Shown: positions 9,410 through 18,919, counted from the first letter of the stretch. The stretch: 64,000 nt of DNA from an uncultured Spartobacteria bacterium (GCA_937901895.1 CALGTD010000004.1:35483-99482); one strand, 5' to 3'. Notes: a model not told the origin generated them from the letters alone. Translations and numbers: made by a program.

Positions 9410-12286
9410 TCAAAGGCCCGAAGTCGGAGGGGTTCCCGCCGCCCGGGCCGGCGCCTGCTTTGGTGCCGGGACGTCGCGATTGGCCACGAGCTCGGCGTTG
9501 GAAAGGCGGATGGATTTGATGCCGGATCCGGCGCGCAATCCCACGCGGTTGAAGGTGAAGGTCGCGGGATCGGTGTCGGATCCGGTGAACGACGCGAGCA
9601 TGACCTCGTCGGACGTGCGGACCAGCGCGGCGACATAATCGAGGGTGTCGGTTTCGCCGCGACTCACGGTGAGAATGAGTCGATACGCCCCCTCGGTGAG
9701 CGGAGGGGCGGGCGTCGTGCAGGTTGCGATCGGATCTCCGGGGCTGTGGAAGGCCTCGGATTCGCCGGAGGCCTTTCGCTGGAAGGAGGCGGCATTGGTG
9801 GCGTCCCGGCTGCTCGTCGCGAGATACCCCGGCCAGCCGGCGTCGGTGGTCGGAGACTTCGCGTGGAAAAGCCCCCATGAGAGTCCGTCGGTCGGGACGG
9901 ATGCGGAGCCTTCCACTTGCAATGCCGCCGTCAGCGTCAGCGAGTCGCCCGGACGGCTCAGTGTGATGTTCGGAAACGGAGACTGGATGGCGGTTCCCGC
10001 CGCGCGGTTCCAGACCGGCGAATCCGTATCTGCGCCCTCGATCCCCGGATCGCCCTGCATGGCCGTCCACGGGCCGCTGAGCTTCGCGACCGCCTGTCGT
10101 TTCGCGGGGGGAGCGAAATCGCCGTTGGTGCCCCATGTGGTGGGATGGGGGCCCATCTCGAATTCCAGGGTGCCGCCGGCCATGATCTGGCTGTGATCGA
10201 TCACCGGGCGGTCCAGCGGCCGGCCGTCGATCTTTGCGGACTGGACGAAGATGTTCTCACCGCCGGCGTTCCGGCCAATGACGGTGAACGTTTTTCCGTT
10301 GGAAAGATCGAACTGCAGTTCGGGGACCCTCGGGCCGTGGAGGTAGTAATGCGTCTGGCCGGCGCTGGGGAAGAAGCCCGCCGTGAGGAAAAAGTGCAAC
10401 GACGACATTGCACCGGAATCCTCGTCGCCGGGATAGCCCTTGTCGGTGAACTTGCCCCGGAGTTCGTTGCACCATTGGGAGGCGAGATAGGGACGACCCA
10501 CATGGCTGAAGAGCCAGATCGTCTGAAAACTCGGCTCGTTCGTGAAATCGATATAGGCGTTGTTGCGCTGGCTGAGCGCGTATTCGAGCCGTTGCACGAA
10601 GCGCCGGGGGCCGCCCATCCTGCGGATCATTTCGGCGCGGTCGTGCGGAATGTTGAACGAATAGATCCAGCCCGAGCCCTGGTAGAAATCGTCGCCGGAG
10701 GTCGGTGGATGGTCCGTGAATTGTCCGCTGGAGGACTTGCCGCGGATGAATCCGGTGAATCCCGCGTCCTCGGCGGAGTCGTCCCAAAGGTTCTTCCAGG
10801 CTCCCGAGCGCTCCTGCAACTCGCGGGCGAGGGCGGTCTTGCCAAGGGCGGCGGCGACGCGGGAGGTCACCCAGTCCTCGTAGGCGAAGGCGATTGTCGT
10901 CGTGCCCGAGCGGGTGCGCCAGTCGTAGCCATCCGCCTTGGCATCCGTGGCGTGGTAGTTGAGGCGGCGGTAGCTGTCGGTGCGACGCCTGGCGTTGAAT
11001 TCGAGCAGCGGCCAGACCTGCTGCCAGTCGATCCCGGGGACCTTCTTCACGAACGCGTCACCGATCACGAGATCGACTTCGTCGCCGCCCTGGCCGACCT
11101 GATAGTCCTTCCCCTGGATGAACGCCGTCTCGGCGCGGCCGTTGTGTTTGAATCGCGCGGCAAAGGAATTCACGTTCGCCGCCAGCACGTCGGGCGCGGT
11201 CAGCGCGAGCAGGGGAAACAGCGACTGCCAGGTGTCCCAGAGTGTGTATTGGTCATCCCAGAATGGCTCGTTGGGTGCCCAGCCTTCCACGTCGCCGCTA
11301 CGGTCGCGCGGCATGATTCGCGTGCGATAGAGCGCCGTGTAGAGCCTGCGGGCCTCGTCGTCGGAGATGCCCGGTGCGCGGACCTTTCCGAGTGCCGTGT
11401 TCCATGCCTTCTTCGCCTGCTGCTCGAGCGCGGCGATGTCCCAGCCGGGGATTTCCTTCTCCAGCGCCTCACGCGCCTTTTCCACCGAATGGAACGACAC
11501 GGCGACCTTCACGAACACCGTGCGCTCGGATGTCGTGTTGAATTGCAGCCAGCCGCCGAGTTCGTCGCGGTCGCGATTCGTTGCGGCGAGGCGGCCATCC
11601 ACGGCGTCGTCCCCCTGCCAGGTGCCGCCGGCCACGGGCTTCGGGCTGACCTGCGCGTAGAAAAAGACGCGGTAGGGTGCCGGATTCCAGTTTCCATCGA
11701 ACTCGCCGCCGCCGCTGATCGTGCCCGTTGCGAGGTCGATCTTGACGGACCCGTTCTTCATGCCGTCGGTCTTCTTCAGCTTGCGCGCGACGTCGAAGTA
11801 TATGCGCGCGTCGTCCGACGCCGGGAAGTCGAACTGGTAGATCGCGCTGCGCGCCGCGGCGACGGCGGTGCAATCGATGCCCCATTTGTCGAGCCGGCCG
11901 CGAAAGGCATACGGCCGCGGGTTCATCTCCGACATCTCCGACGCATGGTCGGCCTCGCGAAAACCCGGCCCGATCTGCGGCGAGATCAGAAAGTTCCCAT
12001 AGGACATCGTGCTGCTGCCCACGCCCTGGCCGTGAAGCTGCGCGAAGCCGATGATCGGGCTCCCGTGGCGATAGCCGCCGGCCGCAGGTTCGAGCGTGTT
12101 CGGGCTGGGAAAGATCGAGGCATTCGGCAGGCACGGGCCGATCGGACACGAACCCGGCCCGATCGCGCCGACCATCGGGTCGACGAAATCCACGAGGTCC
12201 GTTGACGGTTCGGATTGCGCGAAAAGCGCGGCGGCAACGCCGAAGCAGGCGAGAAAATGGAACGGGTGACCGAGGGACATCAGCAA
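9410..12286 (-). CDS. Secreted glycoside hydrolase family 92 alpha-mannosidase
   Basis: 958-residue exported enzyme of the GH92 exo-alpha-mannosidase family, which releases mannose by inversion with a calcium ion. A signal peptide ends near residue 23 (GVAAALFAQ). Typical GH92 stretches are FVDPMVGA, GFAQLHGQGVG, DTWQSLFPLLALTAP, FTNEPS, GDEDSGAMSS and GFFPSAGQTHYYLHGP. The usual G-N-x-D-C-G-Q-M-S block reads GDEDSGAMS, a modest deviation. The C-terminal ~200 residues (after about 745) form an extra beta-rich region with no recognised family. It suggests breakdown of mannose-containing glycans, in keeping with the other sugar hydrolases in the first 20 kb. Confidence 0.92.
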   Translation of the reverse strand: MLMSLGHPFHFLACFGVAAALFAQSEPSTDLVDFVDPMVGAIGPGSCPIGPCLPNASIFPSPNTLEPAAGGYRHGSPIIGFAQLHGQGVGSSTMSYGNFLISPQIGPGFREADHASEMSEMNPRPYAFRGRLDKWGIDCTAVAAARSAIYQFDFPASDDARIYFDVARKLKKTDGMKNGSVKIDLATGTISGGGEFDGNWNPAPYRVFFYAQVSPKPVAGGTWQGDDAVDGRLAATNRDRDELGGWLQFNTTSERTVFVKVAVSFHSVEKAREALEKEIPGWDIAALEQQAKKAWNTALGKVRAPGISDDEARRLYTALYRTRIMPRDRSGDVEGWAPNEPFWDDQYTLWDTWQSLFPLLALTAPDVLAANVNSFAARFKHNGRAETAFIQGKDYQVGQGGDEVDLVIGDAFVKKVPGIDWQQVWPLLEFNARRRTDSYRRLNYHATDAKADGYDWRTRSGTTTIAFAYEDWVTSRVAAALGKTALARELQERSGAWKNLWDDSAEDAGFTGFIRGKSSSGQFTDHPPTSGDDFYQGSGWIYSFNIPHDRAEMIRRMGGPRRFVQRLEYALSQRNNAYIDFTNEPSFQTIWLFSHVGRPYLASQWCNELRGKFTDKGYPGDEDSGAMSSLHFFLTAGFFPSAGQTHYYLHGPRVPELQFDLSNGKTFTVIGRNAGGENIFVQSAKIDGRPLDRPVIDHSQIMAGGTLEFEMGPHPTTWGTNGDFAPPAKRQAVAKLSGPWTAMQGDPGIEGADTDSPVWNRAAGTAIQSPFPNITLSRPGDSLTLTAALQVEGSASVPTDGLSWGLFHAKSPTTDAGWPGYLATSSRDATNAASFQRKASGESEAFHSPGDPIATCTTPAPPLTEGAYRLILTVSRGETDTLDYVAALVRTSDEVMLASFTGSDTDPATFTFNRVGLRAGSGIKSIRLSNAELVANRDVPAPKQAPARAAGTPPTSGL

Positions 12287-12356
12287 ATGGAGGAGAGGGG
12301 CGCCGGAATCCTGCCGGCGGCGGATTGGAGCGATCGACAGAATGGCGGCGCGGCTA

Positions 12357-13058
12357 TCATTCCGCCTTGGGGCGCTTGCGCTCGATCTCCTCCCGGATCT
12401 TGCGGATCTTCTTCTTCACTTCCGGATCCTGGAGCATCTTTTCACCCACCGCGTGCGCGAGGATGTAGCCGGCGGTCGTGTCGGTCGGGTAATGGACGCC
12501 CGCGATCACGCGGCCCCACATCGCCCGTTGCGCCTGTTCGTCGAATTCCTTCGCGTATTCCGGAAACGCCTCGGCGTAGATGATCGACCAGAAGGTCGCG
12601 CCAAAGCTGTGGCCGCTCGGATACGAGGCGTTGCCCGGCCTGCCGGTCACCGGTTCCACGCGGGGATCGCGCTGATACGGGCGGGGGCGGTTCCAGTGCT
12701 TCTTCGCGGCTTCGCATACCTCATTTGCAGCGTGTGCGAGCTCGTGGATCATTTCCTTCACCTCCGGGAAATCCTCCGAGCGATACCATTCGCCAAGCAC
12801 GGGCCGTGCAAATCCGAAGGCCGACTGGCTGTCGACGCGCTTGGCCTCCTTGATCTGCTCCTCGGTGCGCGACTTCTGGACGTTCAGCACCGTTTCCAGA
12901 TCCGCCATCCCGGCCGGGGAATCATCCGCCGGAGGAGCGGGAATGATCTTGCTGAAATCGGCGGACGGGACCCGGACATCGGCATGAACCAGACCGCCGG
13001 CAAAGGCGACCGACAGCAGGACGGCAAACAGGGAGTGGCGAAAAGAGTGACGACGCAT
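12357..13058 (-). CDS. Exported PAP2-family acid phosphatase (class A, PhoN-like)
   Basis: About 233 residues from the ATG at 13058, with signal peptide (FRHSLFAVLLSVAFAGGLVHA). The vanadium-haloperoxidase/PAP2 phosphatase signature is complete: KHWNRPRPY (K-x6-RP), YPSGHSFG (PSGH) and GRVIAGVHYPTD (SR-x5-H-x3-D type). These residues hold phosphate and the catalytic histidine. A charged tail (EVKKKIRKIREEIERKRPK) closes the protein. The reading frame extends to 13130, but only the ATG at 13058 gives a leader. Substrate is unspecified; periplasmic phosphomonoester hydrolysis is the family role. Confidence 0.87.
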   Translation of the reverse strand: MRRHSFRHSLFAVLLSVAFAGGLVHADVRVPSADFSKIIPAPPADDSPAGMADLETVLNVQKSRTEEQIKEAKRVDSQSAFGFARPVLGEWYRSEDFPEVKEMIHELAHAANEVCEAAKKHWNRPRPYQRDPRVEPVTGRPGNASYPSGHSFGATFWSIIYAEAFPEYAKEFDEQAQRAMWGRVIAGVHYPTDTTAGYILAHAVGEKMLQDPEVKKKIRKIREEIERKRPKAE

Positions 13059-13480
13059 CGCGGCATCGTAGTGGGATGCGTGGGTGCGCAAAACGGAAAG
13101 ATTTCCACCGCTTTGACCCAATGGACCCAATCCCTCCCCGGCATTGGAAATCCGTCCATGGGCGCACGGTCAGCCTTGCAAACGGTTTTCTTCGCCGAAG
13201 TCGTCGGATGGCGGCATCCAAAGCTATTGGGGCAATTTCCGATCCTCCCGTCCGAAAAAAACGCGACATTGGCTCGACAGGTTTTTGCAAATGGCGCAGC
13301 GGAAATGGCGCCGGCAGGGCGATTCGGATGACCCAGCGCGCCGAAAGAACCGGATCTTTGCACCCCCGGGGGCATCCGCGGGATGTGCAGCTGATCGTTT
13401 ACTGACGAGGCGGAATCCGCCGCATTTCAGGAATTGAAATCGGCGTTACCGGAGCCTCCAATTCCGTCCTTTCCGGCGAA
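13059..13480. other. Intergenic region without recognisable gene
   Basis: About 420 bases between the phosphatase start and the oligoendopeptidase stop. It has somewhat more A/T than its surroundings and no convincing codon pattern, RNA gene or repeat. It presumably holds the phosphatase promoter and the pepF terminator; neither could be pinned down. Confidence 0.5.
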
Positions 13481-15316
13481 TCACTTCATCAGCTCGTCGA
13501 GCTCGTCCACGCGTTTCGCGAAGATCGCCAGCGCGGCGTCGACCGCGTCGGGCTTGCGCATGTCCACTCCGGCATCGACGAGCGTGTCGATCGGGAACTT
13601 CGAGCCGCCGGATTTCAGGAAGCCGATGTAGCGCGTTGCGTCGCCGGTCTTGAGCACCTGGTCGCTGAGCGCGACGGCGGCGCTGAGGCCGGTCGCGTAT
13701 TTGTAAACGTAGAAGGCGCTGTAGAAATGCGGGATGCGCAGGCACTCGAGCGAGAGACAGTCGTCGATCGCGAAGTCGGGGCCGAAATACGCGTCGAGCA
13801 ATCCGCGGTAGATCGAGCGCATCGTGTCGAGCGTGAGCGCCTCGCCGGCCTCCTCGGCCTCGTGCGTGAGTTTCTCGAACTCCGCAAACATCGTCTGCCG
13901 GAAGAGCGTGCCGCGAAAGTCGTCGATCTGACGGCTGATCAAATACGCGCGCATCTTGGGGTCGTCCGTCTTGCCCAGCAGGTGGTGCAGCAGCAGCTCC
14001 TCGTTGAACGTCGACGCCACCTCCGCGAGGAAGATCGGGTAGTGGTAGTTCTGGTAGCTCTGCGCGCGGGTCGAGTGCCACGTGTGCATCGAGTGCCCGG
14101 CCTCGTGTGCGAGCGTGAACACATCGGAGAACACGTCCTCCTTGTAGTTCATCATGATGTAGGGCGGGCTCGTGTAGGTGCCGTAGCTGAACGCCCCCGA
14201 GCGCTTGCCCTTGTTCTCGTAGCGGTCGCACCAGCGGCCCTCGCGCAATCCGTGCTCGAGCGTCGTCGTGTATTCGGTGCCGAGCGGCGCGAGCGCCTCG
14301 ATCACCATGTCCACCGCCTGGTCCCACGTGTAATGCGTCTCCACGCCGTCCACGATCGGCACATACGTGTCGTAGTGGTGAATCTCATCCAGCCCGAGCA
14401 GGCGCTTGCGCAGCTCGTAGTAACGATGCAGGGCCGGCAGGTTCCTACGCACCGAGGCAATGAGCGAGTCGTAAACGGAAACCGGCACGTCGTCGCGGAA
14501 GAGCGCCGCCTCGCGCGCCGAGGGATAATTCCGCGCCCGCGCATTGAACACATCCGCCCGCACCGAGCTCGCCAGCGTCGAGGCGAGGGTGAACTTGTGG
14601 TCGTCGAACTCCGCGTAGAATTTCTCGAACGCCTCGCGCCGCACCGCCGGATTCCGCTGCACGAGCAGCGACGAGAACGAGCTCTGCGTGAGCTCCACCT
14701 CGCGCCCCTTGTCGTCGCGCACGGTGCCGAACTTCATGTCCACGTTCGTGAGCTGCGAAAACGTCTCGCTGTGCCCGGCCATCGCCGTCGAGCCGAGCGC
14801 CAGCAGCCGCTCCTCCGCCGCCGAAAGCGTGTGCGGCTTGAGCCGGCGCAGTTTCTTCAACGGGATCGTCCACTCCGCCAGCGCGGGATCGGCGAGATAC
14901 GCGTCGAACGTCGCATCGTCGAGCGCCTGGATTTCCGGCCCGAGAAACGAAAACGCCTCGCCGATGTGCACGCACAGCGCCTGGAACCGCGCCTCGCGCG
15001 CCAGCGCCTCGGAGTTCGAACTGTCCTCGGTCGTCCGCAGCGCGACAAATTGATTCAGCGCCTCGACGCGCATGTCGATCGACTTCTCGAATTCAAGCGC
15101 CTCGGCCAGCACGGCCGCGCCCTCGGCGATCCGCCCGCGATATTCCGCGATCTTCTTGTAGTCCGATCCCAGCGCCGTGAAATCCGCTTCCCACGCCGCA
15201 TCGTCGGCGAAGAGCGGAGTCAGGTCCCACGTATCCTCGACAGCCACCTCCGAGCGCAGCGGAGTCTTCTTTGCGGCAGGCACCTCTTCAGCGACGGCGG
15301 AATTCCAGAACATCAT
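13481..15316 (-). CDS. pepF: Oligoendopeptidase F family zinc metallopeptidase (M3B)
   Basis: 611 residues from the ATG at 15316 (a second ATG follows immediately at 15313); family members are about 600. The zinc site is TLAHEAGHSMHTWH (HExxH) with the downstream glutamate in AEVASTFNE. The N-terminal part (DTWDLTPLFADDAAWEAD) and the end (YKYATGLSAAVALSDQVL) are characteristic. It cleaves oligopeptides in the cytoplasm. The reading frame continues to 15487 through a palindromic repeat, but that extension is not credible protein. It is divergent from mrr. Confidence 0.92.
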   Translation of the reverse strand: MMFWNSAVAEEVPAAKKTPLRSEVAVEDTWDLTPLFADDAAWEADFTALGSDYKKIAEYRGRIAEGAAVLAEALEFEKSIDMRVEALNQFVALRTTEDSSNSEALAREARFQALCVHIGEAFSFLGPEIQALDDATFDAYLADPALAEWTIPLKKLRRLKPHTLSAAEERLLALGSTAMAGHSETFSQLTNVDMKFGTVRDDKGREVELTQSSFSSLLVQRNPAVRREAFEKFYAEFDDHKFTLASTLASSVRADVFNARARNYPSAREAALFRDDVPVSVYDSLIASVRRNLPALHRYYELRKRLLGLDEIHHYDTYVPIVDGVETHYTWDQAVDMVIEALAPLGTEYTTTLEHGLREGRWCDRYENKGKRSGAFSYGTYTSPPYIMMNYKEDVFSDVFTLAHEAGHSMHTWHSTRAQSYQNYHYPIFLAEVASTFNEELLLHHLLGKTDDPKMRAYLISRQIDDFRGTLFRQTMFAEFEKLTHEAEEAGEALTLDTMRSIYRGLLDAYFGPDFAIDDCLSLECLRIPHFYSAFYVYKYATGLSAAVALSDQVLKTGDATRYIGFLKSGGSKFPIDTLVDAGVDMRKPDAVDAALAIFAKRVDELDELMK

Positions 15317-15370
15317 GGCCCGGCAGTGTAGCGAAGCTGATGAACGCTGCAATCGGGGACCGCAGCCGAG

Positions 15371-15440
15371 AGGTAGGTCGCGGACCTCCGGGCCGCGACA
15401 TCGTTGAACACCCTGCGGCCCGGAGGTCCGCAGGCTACCT
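15371..15440. repeat. REP-like palindrome upstream of pepF
   Basis: A ~70-bp near-perfect inverted repeat: left arm AGGTAGGTCGCGGACCTCCG plus GGCCGC, right arm GCGGCC plus CGGAGGTCCGCAGGCTACCT, with a ~17-base loop. The same outer ends (AGGTAGGTCGCGGA and GCGGCTACCT) recur at 60352-60586 and near 62422 and 62562. It is therefore one member of a dispersed family and probably not a terminator, as it lies between divergent gene starts. Confidence 0.75.
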
Positions 15441-15545
15441 TGCAGCAAGATCGAAGCTCCGTTAATTGCGTCGCTTTCGACGGACATGCGGATTGTTTGA
15501 ATCTGGCGCTGTTCGCGTTCAGCGGTCTAATTATCAGCGCAAGCC

Positions 15546-16397
15546 ATGCCGATTCCCACCTACGACGGACTGTTTAATCCGCTTCTCAAGGCCCTCCGCG
15601 AACTTGGAGGTTCCGCCTCGATTTCTGAACAGGAGGACAAAGTCGCGGATATTTTGGGGCTGTCGGAAGACGAGATGAACGAGATCCATCGGGGAAATCG
15701 GACAAAGCTCAGCTATCGACTGGCTTGGGCTCGGAACTACCTCAAACGGTTCGGCCTTTTGGAAAACTCATCGCGAGGGGTATGGGCACTGACGCCGGCC
15801 GCCACCACAATCACGGAAGTTGATCCCGCCGAGGTCAATCGGTTCGTCAAAATTCAAAATGACCGCCAGCGAGACGATGCTGAACCGGATATTTCCGAAA
15901 TTGACGCGCCGGAGCTCCCAAAAGAACTCACTTGGGAGGATGAGACGCTTGAGCTACTGAAGACCATTTCACCGAAGGCATTCGAGAACCTTTGCCAGCG
16001 TTTGCTGAGAGAGTCCGGATTCATTCAGGTCGAGGTTACCGGACGAAGTGGAGACGGCGGGATAGACGGCCGGGGAGTGGTGAAAATTGGAGGGCTCCTC
16101 TCGTTCCACGTCCACTTTCAATGCAAGCGTTACAAGGACACGGTTTCTGCGTCAGTGATTCGTGATTTTCGAGGAGCAATGGTTGGTCGGGCTGACAAGG
16201 GACTTGTGATCACCACGGGGACGTTCACCCGAGACGCTCGCGCGGAAGCTCAGCGCGATGGAGCGCCGCCACTTGACCTAATTGATGGGGACGAGTTGGT
16301 TGAGAAACTCAAAGAGCTTCGGCTCGGCATCCGCGTCACTCCAAAAGTAGTCGAGGAGATCACCATCGATCGCGAGTGGTTTGGGACGCTGGAGTGA
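15546..16397 (+). CDS. mrr: Mrr-type restriction endonuclease
   Basis: 283 residues. The N-terminal ~95 residues are the Mrr_N winged-helix domain (PTYDGLFNPLLKALRELGG; TKLSYRLAWARNYLKRFGLL). The C-terminal catalytic domain has the PD-(D/E)xK-like core: FENLCQRLLRESGF, GDGGIDGRG (acidic residue) and HFQCKRYK (QxK), then FRGAMVGRADKGLVITTG. Mrr cleaves DNA carrying foreign methylation. It stands alone with no methyltransferase alongside, as expected for a type IV enzyme. Its lower GC relative to neighbours hints at acquisition by transfer. Start is the ATG at 15546. Confidence 0.93.
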   Translation: MPIPTYDGLFNPLLKALRELGGSASISEQEDKVADILGLSEDEMNEIHRGNRTKLSYRLAWARNYLKRFGLLENSSRGVWALTPAATTITEVDPAEVNRFVKIQNDRQRDDAEPDISEIDAPELPKELTWEDETLELLKTISPKAFENLCQRLLRESGFIQVEVTGRSGDGGIDGRGVVKIGGLLSFHVHFQCKRYKDTVSASVIRDFRGAMVGRADKGLVITTGTFTRDARAEAQRDGAPPLDLIDGDELVEKLKELRLGIRVTPKVVEEITIDREWFGTLE

Positions 16398-16430
16398 GAA
16401 TGGCGTTTGCCTCCACCCCGGAACAGTGAA

Positions 16431-16619
16431 GCCTTTCGTCAGGTAGACGAGCTTCGGAAGACAGCCAGGGACCCTCAAACACGGGATGACGCACCTTTGA
16501 AGTGCGTTGACGGGTCTTGGAGGCGGGTGAGGGGATCTCGGAGGTGCCTTGGTGCGCCTCGAAGACGGGTGAACCCGCCTCGGAGGTGGGTTCACGGACC
16601 TCGGAGGCGTGTTGACGGG
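16431..16619. repeat. Degenerate 21-bp tandem repeat, about nine units
   Basis: Nine successive 21-base units can be laid out from 16431. Well-preserved ones are 16557-16577, 16578-16598 and 16599-16619, the last beginning CCTCGGAGGCGTGTTGACGG. The first three units are strongly diverged. The period is a multiple of three, so all frames give 7-residue periodic nonsense peptides (for example PPPRPVN on the minus strand). No unit is palindromic. It lies in the 500-base gap after mrr. Role unknown. Confidence 0.75.
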
Positions 16620-16901
16620 GTTGAGGTTTCCCAAGAAGACGACCGGCGGAGGCAATTGCCATCTCCATCCAACATGAGTGCCGCGGTGTGCAGGCGCGGA
16701 TTGTTTTGAAGGCATCTTGAAGTTGTGGGCCGTAGAAAACGCCGCGTCACAGGCTGTTACCTGTTGATCGGCATGATTTGCGGTCATTGGTGAAATTTCT
16801 GCCGGCGCGTCGATGCGTGGACGAGTGAGTGCGGCAAAAATTGCGTGCAACCGAATTTTCGGATTGCCGGATGCGCCGGAATTTTCAGAGCTGGAGGGGC
16901 G

Positions 16902-17576
16902 ATGAGTCTCGACATTCACGTGATGCCATTCAGCGCGTTTCTCGCGGGGGAATACACGACGGCGGCGGAGCGGCTGGCGGCTCAGCTCGGAGTCCCGCTG
17001 ACGCGGACCGGCAATCCGAAGGCGCAGTTTCCGCCGCAGGAGGCGCGGCAGGTGGCGGGCAACGTGCGGCGCTGGCTTGAGCAGCGAACGCTGAATGTCG
17101 AGGCGTGGGCGGACGAGGGGGAGATCGCGTTTTCGGAGCAGTTCACGTTCGAGGCGTGGCATGCGGTGCGGGAGTTCGCGGCGCATTGCGAGTTTGGGAG
17201 CGGGGAATTTGAGATGGCGGAGGGCTTTGGCGGGTCGCCGCTCCTCCGACGGGCGCTGAGCGTGGGCACGGTCCAGTTCGCGCATCTCCTCGAGCACGAC
17301 GACAACTCGGGGCTGTATGCGCCGATTGATTTCAAGCGGCCGCTGCGGCTGCCAGGCAATGAACTCCGAGTGGGATCGACAACGAAGCTGCTCTTCGAAC
17401 TCGCGGCGCTGCGCGAGCGGCTGGGGGAGTTTCCGGACTGGGCGGGATTGAAGTCCGGCGAGCGGATCGACGATCCGCACCCGGGCCGCTCGCAGGTCAA
17501 ATATGGGATCGCCTTCCTCTACGCCGCGGCGTGGACCTCGCTGCAGACGCGCCTGCCGGTGATCTTCGACGGATAG
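16902..17576 (+). CDS. Hypothetical protein, 224 residues
   Basis: Soluble protein beginning MSLDIHVMPFSAFLAGEYTT, with no signal peptide or membrane segment. The ATG at 16902 is chosen because GGAGGGG lies seven to eight bases upstream; the frame is open further 5' but without a site. The composition is ordinary and GC matches neighbours, so it is a genuine gene. I do not recognise a family. It contains a Leu/Glu-rich middle part (FAHLLEHDDNSG) and a C-terminal RSQVKYGIAFLYAAAW segment. It is monocistronic between the tandem repeat and the GH43-like gene. Confidence 0.7.
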   Translation: MSLDIHVMPFSAFLAGEYTTAAERLAAQLGVPLTRTGNPKAQFPPQEARQVAGNVRRWLEQRTLNVEAWADEGEIAFSEQFTFEAWHAVREFAAHCEFGSGEFEMAEGFGGSPLLRRALSVGTVQFAHLLEHDDNSGLYAPIDFKRPLRLPGNELRVGSTTKLLFELAALRERLGEFPDWAGLKSGERIDDPHPGRSQVKYGIAFLYAAAWTSLQTRLPVIFDG

Positions 17577-17649
17577 TCATTCCGGCACACGCTCGGCGGG
17601 AGGAACGTGATCGCTCGTCGCGGAGATTTCGCTTAGACAGTCCGCGTCC

Positions 17650-18837
17650 ATGAATCTTTCCCCCTGTGTTTCCCTGCTCTTTGGTTTCGCGCTTGCCGTT
17701 CAACCGGCATCGCTGTGCGGACAGCCCAGACAAAATGCCGACGTCGGATTCAGCCGGATTCCGCGCGTCCCTGCCGCGCCGGTTCAACCCGCGATGTCGC
17801 GCGCGGAGATTGAATCCGGACTGCGTTCGCGGGATCGCGCGCTTTACATCAAGGAGGGCTGGATCCGCGATCCCTACATCACGCTCGGGCCGGATGATTT
17901 TTATTATCTGACCGGCACGACGATCAACGAGGACGACCCGCGCGAGCAGACCGATCCATACAACGTCGGTCTCGGCCCGGAATCCGCCGTCGGCAATACG
18001 GTGAGGGCCTGGAGGAGCAGGGACCTGATCGACTGGGAATATCTCGGCGTGATCTTCGATCTCGAAAAGGACGGCGCGCACGAGGAGCCCGGTGAATTCG
18101 TCTGGGCGCCGGAAGTGCATTGGATTCCGGAGCTGAAGCGCTGGGCGCTGGTGCATTGTCCAAAGGCCAAATCGAACCTCGCCCTGTCCGCCGGTCCGGA
18201 ACTCAAGGGCCCGTGGACGTATCCGATGGGCCGCGATTTCAAGGGACAGCATGATCCGTCGCTGTTCCGCGCGGAGGACGGCTGGTGGGTCCTCTCGGAA
18301 AACACGGTGGTCAAGCCGCTCGCGCCGGATTTATCGAAGTTCACCGGACCGGAGACGCGGATTGATCCGGCCGGCTCGCGTCCTGATCCGGACGATCCCG
18401 GAAAAACCATCACGCGCATCGGTCACGAAGGCGCCACGATGATCAAGGTCGGGAATAAATACGTTCACTTCGGCACGGCTTGGTCCACGGATCGCGGCCG
18501 ACGCGGCTCGTATAATTTGTATTACTGCACCTCCGACCACATCACCGGTCCCTACGGCCCGCGCCGGTTCGTCGGGCGTTTCCTCGGGCATGGGACGCCC
18601 TTTCAAACGCGCGACGGGCAGTGGTGGTGCACGGCCTTCTTCAATGCCAACGTCCCGCCGCTGCCGCGCGAAGGCATCGAGCAACGCGACCTGAGCGACA
18701 ACGCCCAGACGATCAACCAGCGCGGCACGACGATCGTCCCTCTCGAGGTGAAGATCCTCGACGACGGCGACGTTTCCATTCGCGCGCTCGATCCCGCCTA
18801 CGGCACGCCCGGCCCCGACGAAGTGCAGAAGTTCTGA
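17650..18837 (+). CDS. Exported GH43-like five-bladed propeller glycosidase
   Basis: 395 residues with a signal peptide (LLFGFALAVQPASLCG). The fold markers of clan GH-F/GH43 glycosidases are present in order: WIRDPYITLGPDDFYYLTGT (catalytic base Asp in RDPYI), FVWAPEVHWIPE, GQHDPSLFR and GHEGATMIKVGNKYVHFGTAW with the likely acid Glu, then GHGTPFQTRDGQWW. These enzymes release arabinose, xylose or related sugars; the substrate cannot be told from sequence. Start is the ATG at 17650. It lies upstream of the rhodanese-YceI gene, on the same strand and 82 bases away. Confidence 0.82.
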   Translation: MNLSPCVSLLFGFALAVQPASLCGQPRQNADVGFSRIPRVPAAPVQPAMSRAEIESGLRSRDRALYIKEGWIRDPYITLGPDDFYYLTGTTINEDDPREQTDPYNVGLGPESAVGNTVRAWRSRDLIDWEYLGVIFDLEKDGAHEEPGEFVWAPEVHWIPELKRWALVHCPKAKSNLALSAGPELKGPWTYPMGRDFKGQHDPSLFRAEDGWWVLSENTVVKPLAPDLSKFTGPETRIDPAGSRPDPDDPGKTITRIGHEGATMIKVGNKYVHFGTAWSTDRGRRGSYNLYYCTSDHITGPYGPRRFVGRFLGHGTPFQTRDGQWWCTAFFNANVPPLPREGIEQRDLSDNAQTINQRGTTIVPLEVKILDDGDVSIRALDPAYGTPGPDEVQKF

Positions 18838-18919
18838 GAGGCGGCGGGGACCTCGCTGCGGACGCGGCTGCCACCAATCCGGCTGTCCGTCGATCGGGTT
18901 CTCCACCACAATCGCCCTC

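Noticed and set aside
16431..16619. CRISPR array
   Set aside because: Units are contiguous 21-mers without spacers, and no cas genes are present.
16278..17480. 400-codon minus-strand frame with 7-residue repeats
   Set aside because: The repeats come from the 21-base DNA tandem array; the rest is antisense to the genuine gene at 16902. No start signal.
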